Assembly: GCA_964630775.1 (NCBI GenBank)
Contig: CAZVYY010000010.1
Span: forward strand, 46,700-110,699
Length of the DNA: 64,000 nt
Origin: Anaeroglomus sp964630775
GTDB taxonomy: Bacteria > Planctomycetota > Phycisphaerae > Sedimentisphaerales > Anaerohalosphaeraceae
Reading direction: 5' to 3'
In this document: piece after piece, positions 1-7,662 of the stretch
Layout of the letters: the number at the start of each line of letters is the position of its first letter
Position numbering within the stretch: the stretch's first letter is position 1
Position numbers and translations under genes: made by a program
The notes under the pieces: generated by a model
Told to the model about the DNA's origin: nothing
The model's input: only the letters and a program-made list of their open reading frames with translations
Databases searched by the model: none

Positions 1-1
1 G

Positions 2-985
2 GATTATTGGAACGAATTTCCGGATACGGGAATCCGTCTGAAAACCATTGAAGCCCAGAAATTTTATGAGCTTTACGATAAAGGCACTAAAATCGCAGAC
101 CTCGAAATCATCAAGGTTGGCGGAGGTTCTTTAATGCCGACGGCCCTCGCTCAGGGGGTTATCGATATCGGGATTGGCGGTGTTCCGGCAGTGATGTCGG
201 CGGCCGACAGCGGCTCCCCCGTCAAACTCATCAGCCCGCTTCATTCCAAGGGCGATATGTTTGTGGTCGCGCCCGCCAATCCAATTACAACCTGGGATGA
301 TTTTGTCAAAACGGCATTGGCTGCACAAACTCCGATCCGAATCGGTTATAAGGATCCTGCTGCTGTCGCCAAACTGGTCTTCGAACAAGCATTAACCCAT
401 GAGGGCATCTCATTCAGCGAAGATGCCGGCCGACTGGATGTCAAGGTTCATCTGGTTAACGTCAAGGGAGAGAGTAAATTAAATCTCTCGCTGGGCAGCA
501 ATCTGATTGATGGCTATGTCGGCAACAATCCTCACGCGGCCATTGCAGTGGACCAGAAAATCGGAAAAATCATCTGCGATCTGGAAGACCTGCCCCCGGG
601 TAATTTCAAGAATCATCCCTGCTGCTGCATTGGGGCCAACACCGACGCCATCCGGCAGAAAGCCCAGGCCATCACTGCCGTGCTGGTTTTATGCAAACAG
701 GCCACCGCGATGATCAATGGAAATCTTGACAAGTCCGTCGATGCTGCGGTACACTGGTTGGGAACCAGCCGGACCGTGGAGCAAATGAGTATTCCCACCA
801 GCGGATACGGTATGGACCGGGACAGCAACTGGCAGATGTCAATGGATAATTGGATAATCGCCATGAACAAACTAGGACATTTCAAAGGAAATTTGAAAGG
901 TTTGACGCCGCAAGAGACCTGTGAGAAAGTGTACGACTTTAGCCTTCTGGATGCAGCGGAGCAGCGTTTTGAAAAAATTAAATAA
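2..985 (+). CDS. ABC transporter substrate-binding protein, NitT/TauT (NMT1/SsuA-like) type, 5' partial
   Basis: The frame is open from the first bases of the window, so the start and signal peptide lie upstream; the first internal ATG at 134 is not the start. The visible 327 residues have the look of an NMT1/SsuA-type periplasmic binding protein: a Gly-rich segment GGGSLMPTAL, then GVIDIGIGGVPAVMSA, typical of the ligand-cleft strand in nitrate/sulfonate/taurine binding proteins. An unusual triple cysteine occurs in NHPCCCIGA near 617-640. The permease (951) and ATPase (1826) follow without gaps and selD comes 14 bp after the ATPase, so the four genes look like one transcript. The ligand is unknown. 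The link to selD makes a selenium or sulfur compound a fair guess, but that is inference. Confidence 0.85.
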   Translation, partial: DYWNEFPDTGIRLKTIEAQKFYELYDKGTKIADLEIIKVGGGSLMPTALAQGVIDIGIGGVPAVMSAADSGSPVKLISPLHSKGDMFVVAPANPITTWDDFVKTALAAQTPIRIGYKDPAAVAKLVFEQALTHEGISFSEDAGRLDVKVHLVNVKGESKLNLSLGSNLIDGYVGNNPHAAIAVDQKIGKIICDLEDLPPGNFKNHPCCCIGANTDAIRQKAQAITAVLVLCKQATAMINGNLDKSVDAAVHWLGTSRTVEQMSIPTSGYGMDRDSNWQMSMDNWIIAMNKLGHFKGNLKGLTPQETCEKVYDFSLLDAAEQRFEKIK

Positions 986-1823
986 TACTGAAAAATGGGG
1001 ACAATCCTCCAGCCTGGCAGGCTGGCTGGTTGTCCCCTTGCTCATTTTAGTGATATGGCAGATTGCCGGCCAGCACATCAATAAACCCTGGCTGCTGCCG
1101 ACGCCCATGCGGGTTGCCGAACAGCTTTGTCATCCGATGCGAATCCATTTTAACTCCGGTTCACTGCTGGGAAATACACTGGTCAGTCTTTTGCGTGTAT
1201 TGCTCGGATTTTCAGTGGCCGCCGCAATCGGTATTTTATCGGGGCTTTTGCTCGGCTCGTTTAAAACACTGCGAAGTCTTATTGAGCCGATACTGGAAAT
1301 GATACGACCGCTGTGCCCGGTCGTATGGCTGCCATTTGCCATCGCAGTATTTAAACTCAAAACGCTTCCCAATCTATTCGGCATCCGGTATTCCCATACT
1401 ATATTCGACCAGGTTCAGCTCGGGATGCTATTCGTCATCTTCATCGGCGGCTTTTTCCCGATATTTACCAACACCCTCGACGGGGTATTGACCGTACGTC
1501 AGAATTTTATTCTGTTGGCCAGAACACTGGGGGCCTCGCGAGGTCAGATTTTTTATAAAATCGCTCTGCCCGCCGCCATGCCCCAGATTGTAACCGGACT
1601 GCGGCAGGGACTGGGTATGAGCTGGTTCGTCATTATGGCCGCTGAAATGATGGTCGGTGTTCAAAGCGGTATTGGTTATCTGCTGATGTACGCCGCCGAT
1701 AATGCCGCTATGGATCTGGTCATAAGCTGTATGCTGATTATTGGCAGTGTCGGCGCCGCCATGATGTTCCTGATGCGGAGATGCCTGATTCACTACGTAA
1801 ACTGGAAAGGCAGGGAATTTTAA
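951..1823 (+). CDS. ABC transporter permease, NitT/TauT type
   Basis: An integral membrane subunit of about 290 residues that pairs with the neighbouring ATPase and binding protein. It carries the EAA-type cytoplasmic loop (ARTLGASRGQIFYKIALPAA, then PQIVTGLR), which docks on the ATPase, and about six hydrophobic segments, as in SsuC/TauC/NrtB. The gene overlaps the end of the binding-protein gene. Possible starts are GTG 921, ATG 951 and TTG 969. I favour 951 or 969: CGGAG at 957-961 could serve TTG 969, and 921 would give a long overlap. Between the WLPFAIAVF segment and the next helix there is an extra stretch of about 20 residues (KLKTLPNLFGIRYSHTIFDQ) where most family members have a short loop. 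The ATPase starts 3 nt after this stop. Confidence 0.88.
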   Translation: MQRSSVLKKLNNTEKWGQSSSLAGWLVVPLLILVIWQIAGQHINKPWLLPTPMRVAEQLCHPMRIHFNSGSLLGNTLVSLLRVLLGFSVAAAIGILSGLLLGSFKTLRSLIEPILEMIRPLCPVVWLPFAIAVFKLKTLPNLFGIRYSHTIFDQVQLGMLFVIFIGGFFPIFTNTLDGVLTVRQNFILLARTLGASRGQIFYKIALPAAMPQIVTGLRQGLGMSWFVIMAAEMMVGVQSGIGYLLMYAADNAAMDLVISCMLIIGSVGAAMMFLMRRCLIHYVNWKGREF

Positions 1824-1825
1824 CC

Positions 1826-2611
1826 GTGAGCCATTCCCTCTGCGAAAACCAACATCCATCGCATGCTGAGCAAGTGCCTCTGGTTCAATTTGATGCGGTA
1901 CACCAGCGATTTCTGTCTCACCATGGACAGGACTTTGAAGCGCTCAAAGATGTGTGCCTTTCGATTCCGCCTCACTCGTTTGTGACGATCGTGGGCGCCA
2001 GCGGCTCAGGCAAAACCACTCTGCTGAATCTGGTTGCAGGACTTATACAGCCAACTTCCGGCAGGATTCAATATCATCCGAAATTGAATCTTAAAACCGA
2101 TATGGCCTATGTGTTTCAGCATTATACTCTGCTGCCCTGGAGAACGGTGCTCAAAAACATTGCTTTCGGACTGGAATTGCGCGGTATATCCGGGGAGCAG
2201 CGACTTGCTGTTGCACGGGAATGGATTGAGCGAGTGGGATTGCAGGATTTCGAAAATGCCTATCCTCACGAACTATCCGGCGGGATGAGACAGCGGACTG
2301 CCATCGCCCAGGCTCTCGCCATTCAGCCCAAACTCCTGCTGATGGATGAGCCTTTCGGTTCACTGGATGACAACACCCGCACGGAACTTCAGCAGGTCTT
2401 GATCCAGCTTCAGGCCAACAGTAGAACAACTATTCTTTTTGTAACCCACAATATCGATGAAGCCATCACGCTGGCGGATCGTATTGTAGTGTTCAGCAAA
2501 ACCCCGGGGCGCGTTTTGGCACAAATTCAGACGAATTCCATCAAATCCAAAAATAGAACGGATAAAGAGTTCACCGATCTGTTCATAAAAATTCGAAATC
2601 TCATTGCATAA
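1826..2611 (+). CDS. ABC transporter ATP-binding protein, NitT/TauT type
   Basis: The ATPase subunit (261 aa) that powers the transporter made with the two preceding genes. All nucleotide-binding motifs are intact: Walker A GASGSGKTT, Q-loop VFQHYTLLPW, signature LSGGMRQR, Walker B LLLMDEP followed by SLDD, and the switch His in VTHN. GTG 1826 is preferred over ATG 1781, because 1781 lies inside the permease gene and 1826 follows its stop directly with GGCAGGGA upstream. The stop is 14 nt before selD, so this transporter and selenophosphate synthetase are probably co-transcribed. That makes it a candidate selenium-compound importer; family membership alone does not show the substrate. Confidence 0.9.
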   Translation: MSHSLCENQHPSHAEQVPLVQFDAVHQRFLSHHGQDFEALKDVCLSIPPHSFVTIVGASGSGKTTLLNLVAGLIQPTSGRIQYHPKLNLKTDMAYVFQHYTLLPWRTVLKNIAFGLELRGISGEQRLAVAREWIERVGLQDFENAYPHELSGGMRQRTAIAQALAIQPKLLLMDEPFGSLDDNTRTELQQVLIQLQANSRTTILFVTHNIDEAITLADRIVVFSKTPGRVLAQIQTNSIKSKNRTDKEFTDLFIKIRNLIA

Positions 2612-2624
2612 AGGATACCATACC

Positions 2625-4178
2625 ATGATTGATACCCAACGACGAAAACGTGTCATGCAGCGTTCCATCGCACTGGGGCACTGCATTTGCGACCCGAAAA
2701 AACCGTGCCCCTGCGACATCTTCAAACAGAAAAATATCTGCCTGTGTGCCGGCGAGCGGCTGGACAACCCCACCGGCCCGGTGGCCCTGACGCAACTGGT
2801 CGAAAAGGCCGGCTGCGCATCCAAGATCGACCAGGCTTTTCTCAAAGAAGTGCTTGGCGGCTTGACCTTCCCCGAAAATCCGCACGTTCTGGTCGGTGTC
2901 CCCGCCGGCGACGACGCCGGTGTCTATGAACTGGAGGATGGCACTTGCTTAGTCCAGACCGTCGATGTATTCACCCCCGCCGTCGATGATCCATATCTGT
3001 TCGGCCAGATCGCCGCAGCCAATTCCGTCAGTGATATCTACGCCATGGGCGGCACACCGCTGACAGCGCTGTCGGTTCTTGGTTTTCCCGTCCGGACCAT
3101 CCCCGACCAGGCCATGGCCGACATCCTCCGCGGCGGCATCGACAAAATGAACGAAGCCGGCGTCGCCATCATCGGCGGCCACAGCATCAATGACCCCCAG
3201 GTCAAAGCGGGCTTTGCCGTCACCGGCGTCATCGACAAAGACAAGGTCAAGACCAATGCCCGCGCCCGGGTCGGCGATGTCCTGATTCTGACCAAACCGC
3301 TGGGCACCGGCATCGTCGCATTCGCCAACCAAATCGGCAGAGCCTCCGCCGAAAGCACCGCCGCCGCCGCCCAGTCAATGACAACCCTGAACAAAACCGC
3401 CGCCGAGCTGATGGTACAGTTTGGCGCCTCCGCCTGCACGGATGTCACGGGATTCAGCCTGCTGGGCCATTTGGCCGAGATGGTCCGCAGAAGCGGCCTC
3501 GACGCCGAATTGGTCTGGGACGATATCCCCCTGCTGCCGGGGGTACTGGATTATATTGCACAGGGCATCTTCCCCGGTGCCATCGAACGCAACAAGGAAT
3601 CCTGCGGTAAGGCCGTCGTTTCCGGCCCGGGAGTCACCGAGGACATGGCCGACCTGCTCTACGATGCCCAGACCTCCGGCGGCCTGCTCATCGCCATCGC
3701 CGCCGACTCTGCCCCCGCCCTGCTGAATGCCCTGCATCAGCACCGGCTCCCCGCCGCCGTCATCGGGAACATGATTGCCGGGAAAGGCATGATTCACATC
3801 AAAACCAATGGCACACGGACCATGCCCGCCAAACCGGCACCGCAAAAACAGCCCCAGCCGCAATCGCAACCGCAGGAAGCCTGCTGCTGCCCGACACCCG
3901 CGACCCAATCGGCCCCGGCTTCCAATGGCACCGAAGACCTGTATAAGCAATTCCTCTCGGCTGTCGGCAGGCCCGGCGGGCTGGATGCCTACACCAAGCA
4001 GGCAATCAATATCGCCTTATCGGTGTTAAGCAAATGCGAACCGTGTTTAAAGATTCACGTGGAAAAGGCCCGAAAAATGGGCTTTTCCCAGCCCGAAATC
4101 GACGAAGCCGCATGGATGGGGATTGCATTCGGCGGCAGTCCTGTTATGATGTTCTATAAGAGTCTGAGCGAAAAGTAA
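2625..4178 (+). CDS. selD: Selenide, water dikinase (selenophosphate synthetase) with Cys-rich N-terminal extension and C-terminal AhpD/CMD-like domain
   Basis: Makes selenophosphate from selenide and ATP, the selenium donor for Sec-tRNA synthesis. The core (about residues 45-400 of 517) carries the family signatures: the catalytic Cys64 and Lys67 in KAGCASKID (Cys, not Sec, here), the Asp-rich AGDDAGVY loop and the NSVSDIYAMGG motif. Two additions stand out. Residues 18-43 hold six cysteines in CxC pairs plus a His (GHCICDPKKPCPCDIFK, then CLCAGE). After a Pro/Gln linker with a CCCP stretch, residues 430-517 form a carboxymuconolactone decarboxylase/AhpD-like domain with the redox motif KCEPCLKIH (Cys471, Cys474, His478). 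ATG 2625 has AAAGGA about 10 nt upstream. tRNA-Sec lies 61 nt downstream. The fused thiol domain could hand over or protect reduced selenium; that is inference. Confidence 0.95.
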   Translation: MIDTQRRKRVMQRSIALGHCICDPKKPCPCDIFKQKNICLCAGERLDNPTGPVALTQLVEKAGCASKIDQAFLKEVLGGLTFPENPHVLVGVPAGDDAGVYELEDGTCLVQTVDVFTPAVDDPYLFGQIAAANSVSDIYAMGGTPLTALSVLGFPVRTIPDQAMADILRGGIDKMNEAGVAIIGGHSINDPQVKAGFAVTGVIDKDKVKTNARARVGDVLILTKPLGTGIVAFANQIGRASAESTAAAAQSMTTLNKTAAELMVQFGASACTDVTGFSLLGHLAEMVRRSGLDAELVWDDIPLLPGVLDYIAQGIFPGAIERNKESCGKAVVSGPGVTEDMADLLYDAQTSGGLLIAIAADSAPALLNALHQHRLPAAVIGNMIAGKGMIHIKTNGTRTMPAKPAPQKQPQPQSQPQEACCCPTPATQSAPASNGTEDLYKQFLSAVGRPGGLDAYTKQAINIALSVLSKCEPCLKIHVEKARKMGFSQPEIDEAAWMGIAFGGSPVMMFYKSLSEK

Positions 4179-4194
4179 AAAGGACACAGAGAGA

Positions 4195-4236
4195 TTTTAC
4201 CTTTTTCCCTTTCCCTTTTTTACTTTTTACTTTGCT
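4195..4236 (+). repeat. Degenerate heptanucleotide repeat array (T/C-rich)
   Basis: Six units in a 7-nt register: TTTTACC, TTTTTCC, CTTTCCC, TTTTTTA, CTTTTTA, CTTTGCT. The array fills the gap between selD and tRNA-Sec. Similar arrays with other unit sequences occur elsewhere in this window (18626, 19268, 43687, 55428, 63036, 63109). Confidence 0.6.
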
Positions 4237-4239
4237 ATC

Positions 4240-4337
4240 GGAGGTGACAGGCAACTGGTGTTGCTCCTGGTCTTCAAAACCAGTGTAGCGGCGGTAAGAC
4301 CGTCCTGGGTAGGTTCGATTCCTATTCGCCTCCGCCA
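4240..4337 (+). tRNA. selC: tRNA-Sec (selenocysteine tRNA, anticodon UCA), CCA encoded
   Basis: The sequence folds as a selenocysteine tRNA. The acceptor stem has 8 bp (GGAGGTGA 4240-4247 with TCGCCTCC 4326-4333), followed by discriminator G and CCA to 4337. The D-arm has a 6-bp stem and a 4-nt loop (GGCAAC TGGT GTTGCT), a hallmark of bacterial tRNA-Sec. The anticodon stem CTGGT/ACCAG encloses the loop CTTCAAA, with anticodon TCA at 4274-4276. A long variable arm (GGCGGT AAG ACCGTC) and a T-arm with loop TTCGATT follow. The total of about 98 nt matches the unusually long tRNA-Sec. It reads UGA as selenocysteine together with SelA and SelB, neither of which is in this window. It sits between selD and a candidate selenoprotein gene. 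Confidence 0.96.
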
Positions 4338-4374
4338 TTTTTGATTATCGACAGATAGAACGGTTCAGGATATA

Positions 4375-4632
4375 ATGCTGTCCATGAGCATTAAACTGCG
4401 ACAACAAGTGGTGATTGCCGTCCTTGTGGTGGGATTGGGACTGCTGGCCTGGGGCGCCAAATTTCACGCCCAGCCGGTCTTTTCCGAAAACAACGACAAG
4501 GGCCTGCTGACCGCCGAATCAAAGCTGATTAAAGAAGTCAGCATCGGCGGCGTGGTCCGCGACCCCTACGGCAAACTGCGTATGACCTACACCGGCGAGG
4601 CTCCCCAGTCTTGCCCCACCTGAGGCAAGTAA
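4375..4632 (+). CDS. Candidate small membrane selenoprotein with C-terminal Cys-Pro-Thr-Sec motif (UGA read-through)
   Basis: Read conventionally this gene stops at UGA 4621-4623 and gives 82 residues ending SCPT. Reading UGA as Sec adds Gly-Lys and stops at TAA 4630-4632, giving 85 residues ending SCPTUGK, a C-terminal CxxU redox pair. The N-terminus has one membrane segment (about residues 10-27, VVIAVLVVGLGLLAWGA); the rest should lie outside the cytoplasm. Support for recoding: it lies 38 nt after tRNA-Sec, downstream of selD, and a hairpin follows the UGA with its 3-nt loop 21 nt downstream, the same geometry as at the two UGA codons at 6387 and 11852. ATG 4375 has AGGA 4 nt upstream. 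The polyferredoxin gene starts 12 nt after the TAA, suggesting electron transfer between the two products. I do not recognise the family. If recoding fails, it is an 82-aa membrane peptide. Confidence 0.7.
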
Positions 4633-4655
4633 AGGAGGCCGTGGTGTCCACAGCC
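4621..4655 (+). promoter_or_regulatory. Candidate bacterial SECIS element (UGA plus downstream hairpin)
   Basis: UGA at 4621-4623 is followed by a hairpin at 4637-4655: outer stem GGC/GCC, one C/A mismatch, inner stem GTGG/CCAC, loop TGT (4645-4647). There are 21 nt between UGA and the loop, and G is the second loop base, as is usual for SelB-recognised bacterial SECIS loops. The element overlaps the ribosome-binding site and start of the next gene (GTG 4644), so SelB binding could also affect that start. A second, competing hairpin (TTGCC 4611-4615 with GGCAA 4624-4628) would enclose the UGA. Confidence 0.6.
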
Positions 4656-5492
4656 AAACAATCCCCCATACAGAACGTCGTCTCCAAACTCATCGCGTGG
4701 CGAACCGCCATCCAGTCGATGTTTCTTTTGGTCTGGCTGGATCCGCTCAATCTCCGGATGCACACCGTCTGTGCCCCCGTCTTTCATTGTTACGCCTGCC
4801 CGCTGGCGACCTTCGCCTGCCCCATCGGCGTCATCGCCCAGTTTTCGGCCCTGCACCTGTTTCCGTTTATTGCCATCGGCCTGCTGCTTGCTGTCGGGGC
4901 CCTGCTCGGATCGGTCGTCTGCGGATGGATGTGCCCGTTCGGCCTGCTGCAAGACCTGGCCGCCAAAGTCCCCACCCCACGGCTCAAAATTCCGCAATGG
5001 ATGGGCTATTTCCGCTATGTCGTCCTGCTGGGGACAGTACTGGCGATTCCGTATTTCTTCGGTGAAGGCCACCCGCTGTTTATTTGCCGGATATGTCCGG
5101 CCGGCGGCGTCGAAAAGGCCCTGCCCGATGTCGTCTCCGCGGCCATCGGCGGCAATCCCATCCCCTGGCCCAACGCCATCAAAATCTCGATTGTACTGGC
5201 CTTTTTTGTCGCCATCTTTATCACCATACGCCCGTGGTGCCGCATCTTCTGCCCGCTGGGGGCCATCTTCGGCTTCCTCAACCGCTTCTCGCTGGTCACC
5301 ATGGACTTGAAGGAGCATCAATGTACTCAATGCGGACGCTGCCGGACGCTATGCACCTATGGCATCCAGCCCGACAAACAGCCCAACGATCACCGCTGCA
5401 TCCGCTGCCTCGAATGCACCCAGTGCGGCCTGAAAGCGTTGCAAACCAAACTCCTCTTCGACGACCAGCCCCAGGAAGAAAACAAGGCATAA
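4644..5492 (+). CDS. Membrane polyferredoxin, NapH/YccM-like 4Fe-4S protein
   Basis: A 282-residue integral membrane iron-sulfur protein that should move electrons across or along the cytoplasmic membrane. It has about five hydrophobic segments and the twin Cys-Pro motifs typical of NapH/NosR/CcoG relatives: CGWMCPFG, CRICPAGG and CRIFCPLG, plus an N-terminal CYACP and ACPIG pair. The C-terminal tail holds a two-cluster ferredoxin module: CTQCGRCRTLC, then CIRCLECTQC. GTG 4644 has AAAGGAGG 5 nt upstream; GTG 4641 and TTG 4611 are less likely. It is tightly linked to the CxxU membrane protein, so the pair may form a reductant-delivery complex; this is inference. A terminator follows directly. 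Confidence 0.88.
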   Translation: MSTAKQSPIQNVVSKLIAWRTAIQSMFLLVWLDPLNLRMHTVCAPVFHCYACPLATFACPIGVIAQFSALHLFPFIAIGLLLAVGALLGSVVCGWMCPFGLLQDLAAKVPTPRLKIPQWMGYFRYVVLLGTVLAIPYFFGEGHPLFICRICPAGGVEKALPDVVSAAIGGNPIPWPNAIKISIVLAFFVAIFITIRPWCRIFCPLGAIFGFLNRFSLVTMDLKEHQCTQCGRCRTLCTYGIQPDKQPNDHRCIRCLECTQCGLKALQTKLLFDDQPQEENKA

Positions 5493-5530
5493 AAAAAGCC
5501 CAACAGGATTCAACCTCTGCCGGGCTTTTT
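5493..5530. terminator. Bidirectional rho-independent terminator
   Basis: AAAAAGCCC (5493-5501) pairs with GGGCTTTTT (5522-5530), with runs of T on both strands. It lies between the convergent polyferredoxin (+) and selenoprotein (-) genes and can end both transcripts. Confidence 0.85.
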
Positions 5531-5546
5531 CATTCACAAGATTCAA

Positions 5547-7520
5547 CTAAACCTGCGGTGGCAAATCCACCGTCTCCGCAACCGCTGCTTTTTTACGCAG
5601 GCAGATCGCCTCAAACCGCTGCCGCCAGAATCCATTCACAAAGAACAGAATCAAAAACGGCAGCAATGCCGCATAGAAAAAGGCCGCCCCGACCAGCGTT
5701 TGCAGCAAAAATTGCCACACAATCCCTCGGTCCGGATACTGCATCATTTCGATAATCAGAATCACTGAAAATGGGACAGCCGTCCCAATCAGGCACCCCG
5801 GGATTGCCCACAGCGAAAATCGCAGCCCCGTCATCCGCCTGCGGCTCAGAATAGTCGCAAACGTCAAGGCAATGGTATAGACCCCAAACGAAATGCCTGT
5901 AAAAATTGCCAGCGCCGCCATATAGGTGCTGTCGCCAATATTGATCAGCGCCAGTCCGGCCATGCCCGCAAAAATCAGCAGAGCCAGCACGGCCGTCACA
6001 AAGCGATGCCGCCCGCCAATCCGTCCGGCCAGCAGCCAGACTAAGCAAAAGCTTACAGCAATCGTATTGATAATCGAAACAAAAAGACCGCGAATGTCAC
6101 TGGGCATATCAGTCAATGCCGCGACAACCAAAATTGCGGCATAGAACCCTGTCGCCGGAAGCAGAATCCACAGTGCCGCAGGCCGACGGTTTTCTTTAAA
6201 CAGGACATACGCCAGCACCAGCGGAATCCAGAACAGTACGCCAAGTACGGCATACAGCGGACTCCAGGAATACATAATCGGCTGGCCTTCTTTGGGCCCA
6301 AGGGCGCCAATATCGCAGCCTGCCACAATCTTCAAATCACCAAACGCATACATGGGTACTCGACACGAGTACGAACAGGTGCCGCCTCACCCAAACTCAA
6401 AATCGCCGGAAGCCAGCAGCATGTCGCCTTTATAAATCTCCACCCTGGGCTTTTTGCTGTCATCGTATCCGGTCACCTGCCGGGCGTCATATTCCTCCCC
6501 GCCGATGCCAACCAGTTTATAATTGAATTTCAGCATGTTGCCAGAGCGAAAGACATCCACCGTATGATTCAGCGGCGCCCCCGCTTTGAACTGGCCGATA
6601 CCCTTTTCCGGCACAGTACACATAAGATTATCAAGACGCTGGGGGCTGATTATCCGGCCTTCTTTGCCTTTCAGGTTCAGTTCTCGACAACGATACTGGC
6701 CTGCCGGAACCGCAACCAGCGTCTGGCTGATTTCCGGAAAAATAATGGTATTGGCACTCTCCAGTGACAGGCTCCGGATTTCCTTGCCCGGAATTTCCAT
6801 TTGCCCCATCGCTACGGCCTTATCCGCCAGTACCGCCTGAAGCAGCGGCGATCCATCCTTTTGAGCCCATTGCAGCTTGATCGTATAGTTCGCTCCGCCG
6901 ACAAAAATCATCTCCGGCACCGTCCACCGGGTACGATACCATTGCTCCTTCGAATCCGCCAGGCAGCACAAAAACCGCCGGGCCTTAGATGCACCCGGCA
7001 TATCGGCCGCCGAAAATTCCCAATCCCGGCCATTCAGTGACATGGTGCCTTTAAAACCGGACCGCAGAGTAAAATAGGGATAAAAATAAGACTCATTGTA
7101 ATTGGATATCCTCGCCTCAATAACATAGTGAAGCGTACCGCACTCGGTCTGACATTCAATCGTAAACAGCTCAAATTCATGCTCAGAACTCGGATATCCT
7201 TCCCGGGTTTTTTCATCCAACATCCCGTTGGGATCATTGGTCAAATCACCATCCCGATTGAGATCGACATATAATTTCTTATCCTGCTTAAGCCAGATAA
7301 ACCCGGACGGTTCCTTTTCGTCCAGCCAGACTCGACCGCGATAGACCTTTCCGCCCGAACTTTGAGGCTCCCTGGCAAACGGCTCATTCTGGCCATGATC
7401 TTCACGCAGGTTCTCGCTAAAACCCTTGTCCTGCCATGTCAGATCAAAGACATACTCCGCCGCCGATACCATCGCCCCGTCATATAGAAAGACAGCCAAA
7501 ATCAAACAAATTCGCTTCAT
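5547..7520 (-). CDS. Candidate selenoprotein of the UGGTC family, secreted N-domain plus seven-helix membrane domain (in-frame UGA at 6389-6387)
   Basis: A conventional reading gives two genes, 6387-7520 (377 aa, secreted) and 5547-6353 (268 aa, membrane). They share one frame: only UGA 6389-6387 and 11 open codons separate them, so reading UGA as Sec gives one 657-residue protein. The start is ATG 7520, with AGAGGA upstream and a signal peptide ending near VSA. Residues 25-377 are extracytoplasmic and include the Ca-loop-like DLNRDGDL motif and LVGIGGEEY. Then comes FEFG-Sec378-GGTC382-S, and about seven membrane segments follow. The N-domain, the junction and the hairpin after the UGA recur in the paralogue at 10133-13015. 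The Sec/Cys382 pair would sit at the outer membrane face, which suggests redox or metal chemistry. I do not know a described function. It is the last gene of a three-gene operon that ends at the terminator at 5493. Confidence 0.8.
6356..6389 (-). promoter_or_regulatory. Candidate bacterial SECIS element of the UGGTC selenoprotein 1
   Basis: On the - strand UGA (6389-6387) is followed by 14 nt and then a perfect 7-bp stem GTACTCG/CGAGTAC with loop TGT (6365-6363). The loop starts 21 nt after UGA and has G at its second position. The stem codes for Tyr-Ser-Cys-Arg-Val. Compared with the element at 11821-11854, two stem pairs are changed on both sides (T-A to C-G and A-T to T-A), so pairing is kept while the sequence changes. 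Confidence 0.82.
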
Positions 7521-7542
7521 GTGTCCTCTCAAAATCTACCGT

Positions 7543-7631
7543 TGTCATTCCCGCGAAAAGCCTCATCCTCGCACAGGTGGGGACAGGAATCCAGCGTTCA
7601 TCTTTGTCATTCCCGCGAAAGCGGGAATCCA
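7543..7631. repeat. Two copies of a CATTCCCGCG palindromic repeat
   Basis: Copy B (7606-7631) is the palindrome GTCATTCCCGCGAAAG followed by CGGGAATCCA. Copy A (7543-7593) has the same left arm and a right arm GGAATCCAG pushed apart by about 25 nt. This type of ATTCCC-N8-GGGAAT element is scattered through many bacterial genomes. Here it fills the gap between two genes of the selenoprotein operon. Confidence 0.65.
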
Positions 7632-7662
7632 TTTTTCTATGAACTACCAACTCCGAACTTTT

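Noticed and set aside
5547..6353. Separate membrane protein gene starting at ATG 6353
   Set aside because: The frame continues upstream without a stop to the UGA of the preceding gene, there is no ribosome site at the ATG, and the 5' codons match the paralogue's post-UGA sequence.
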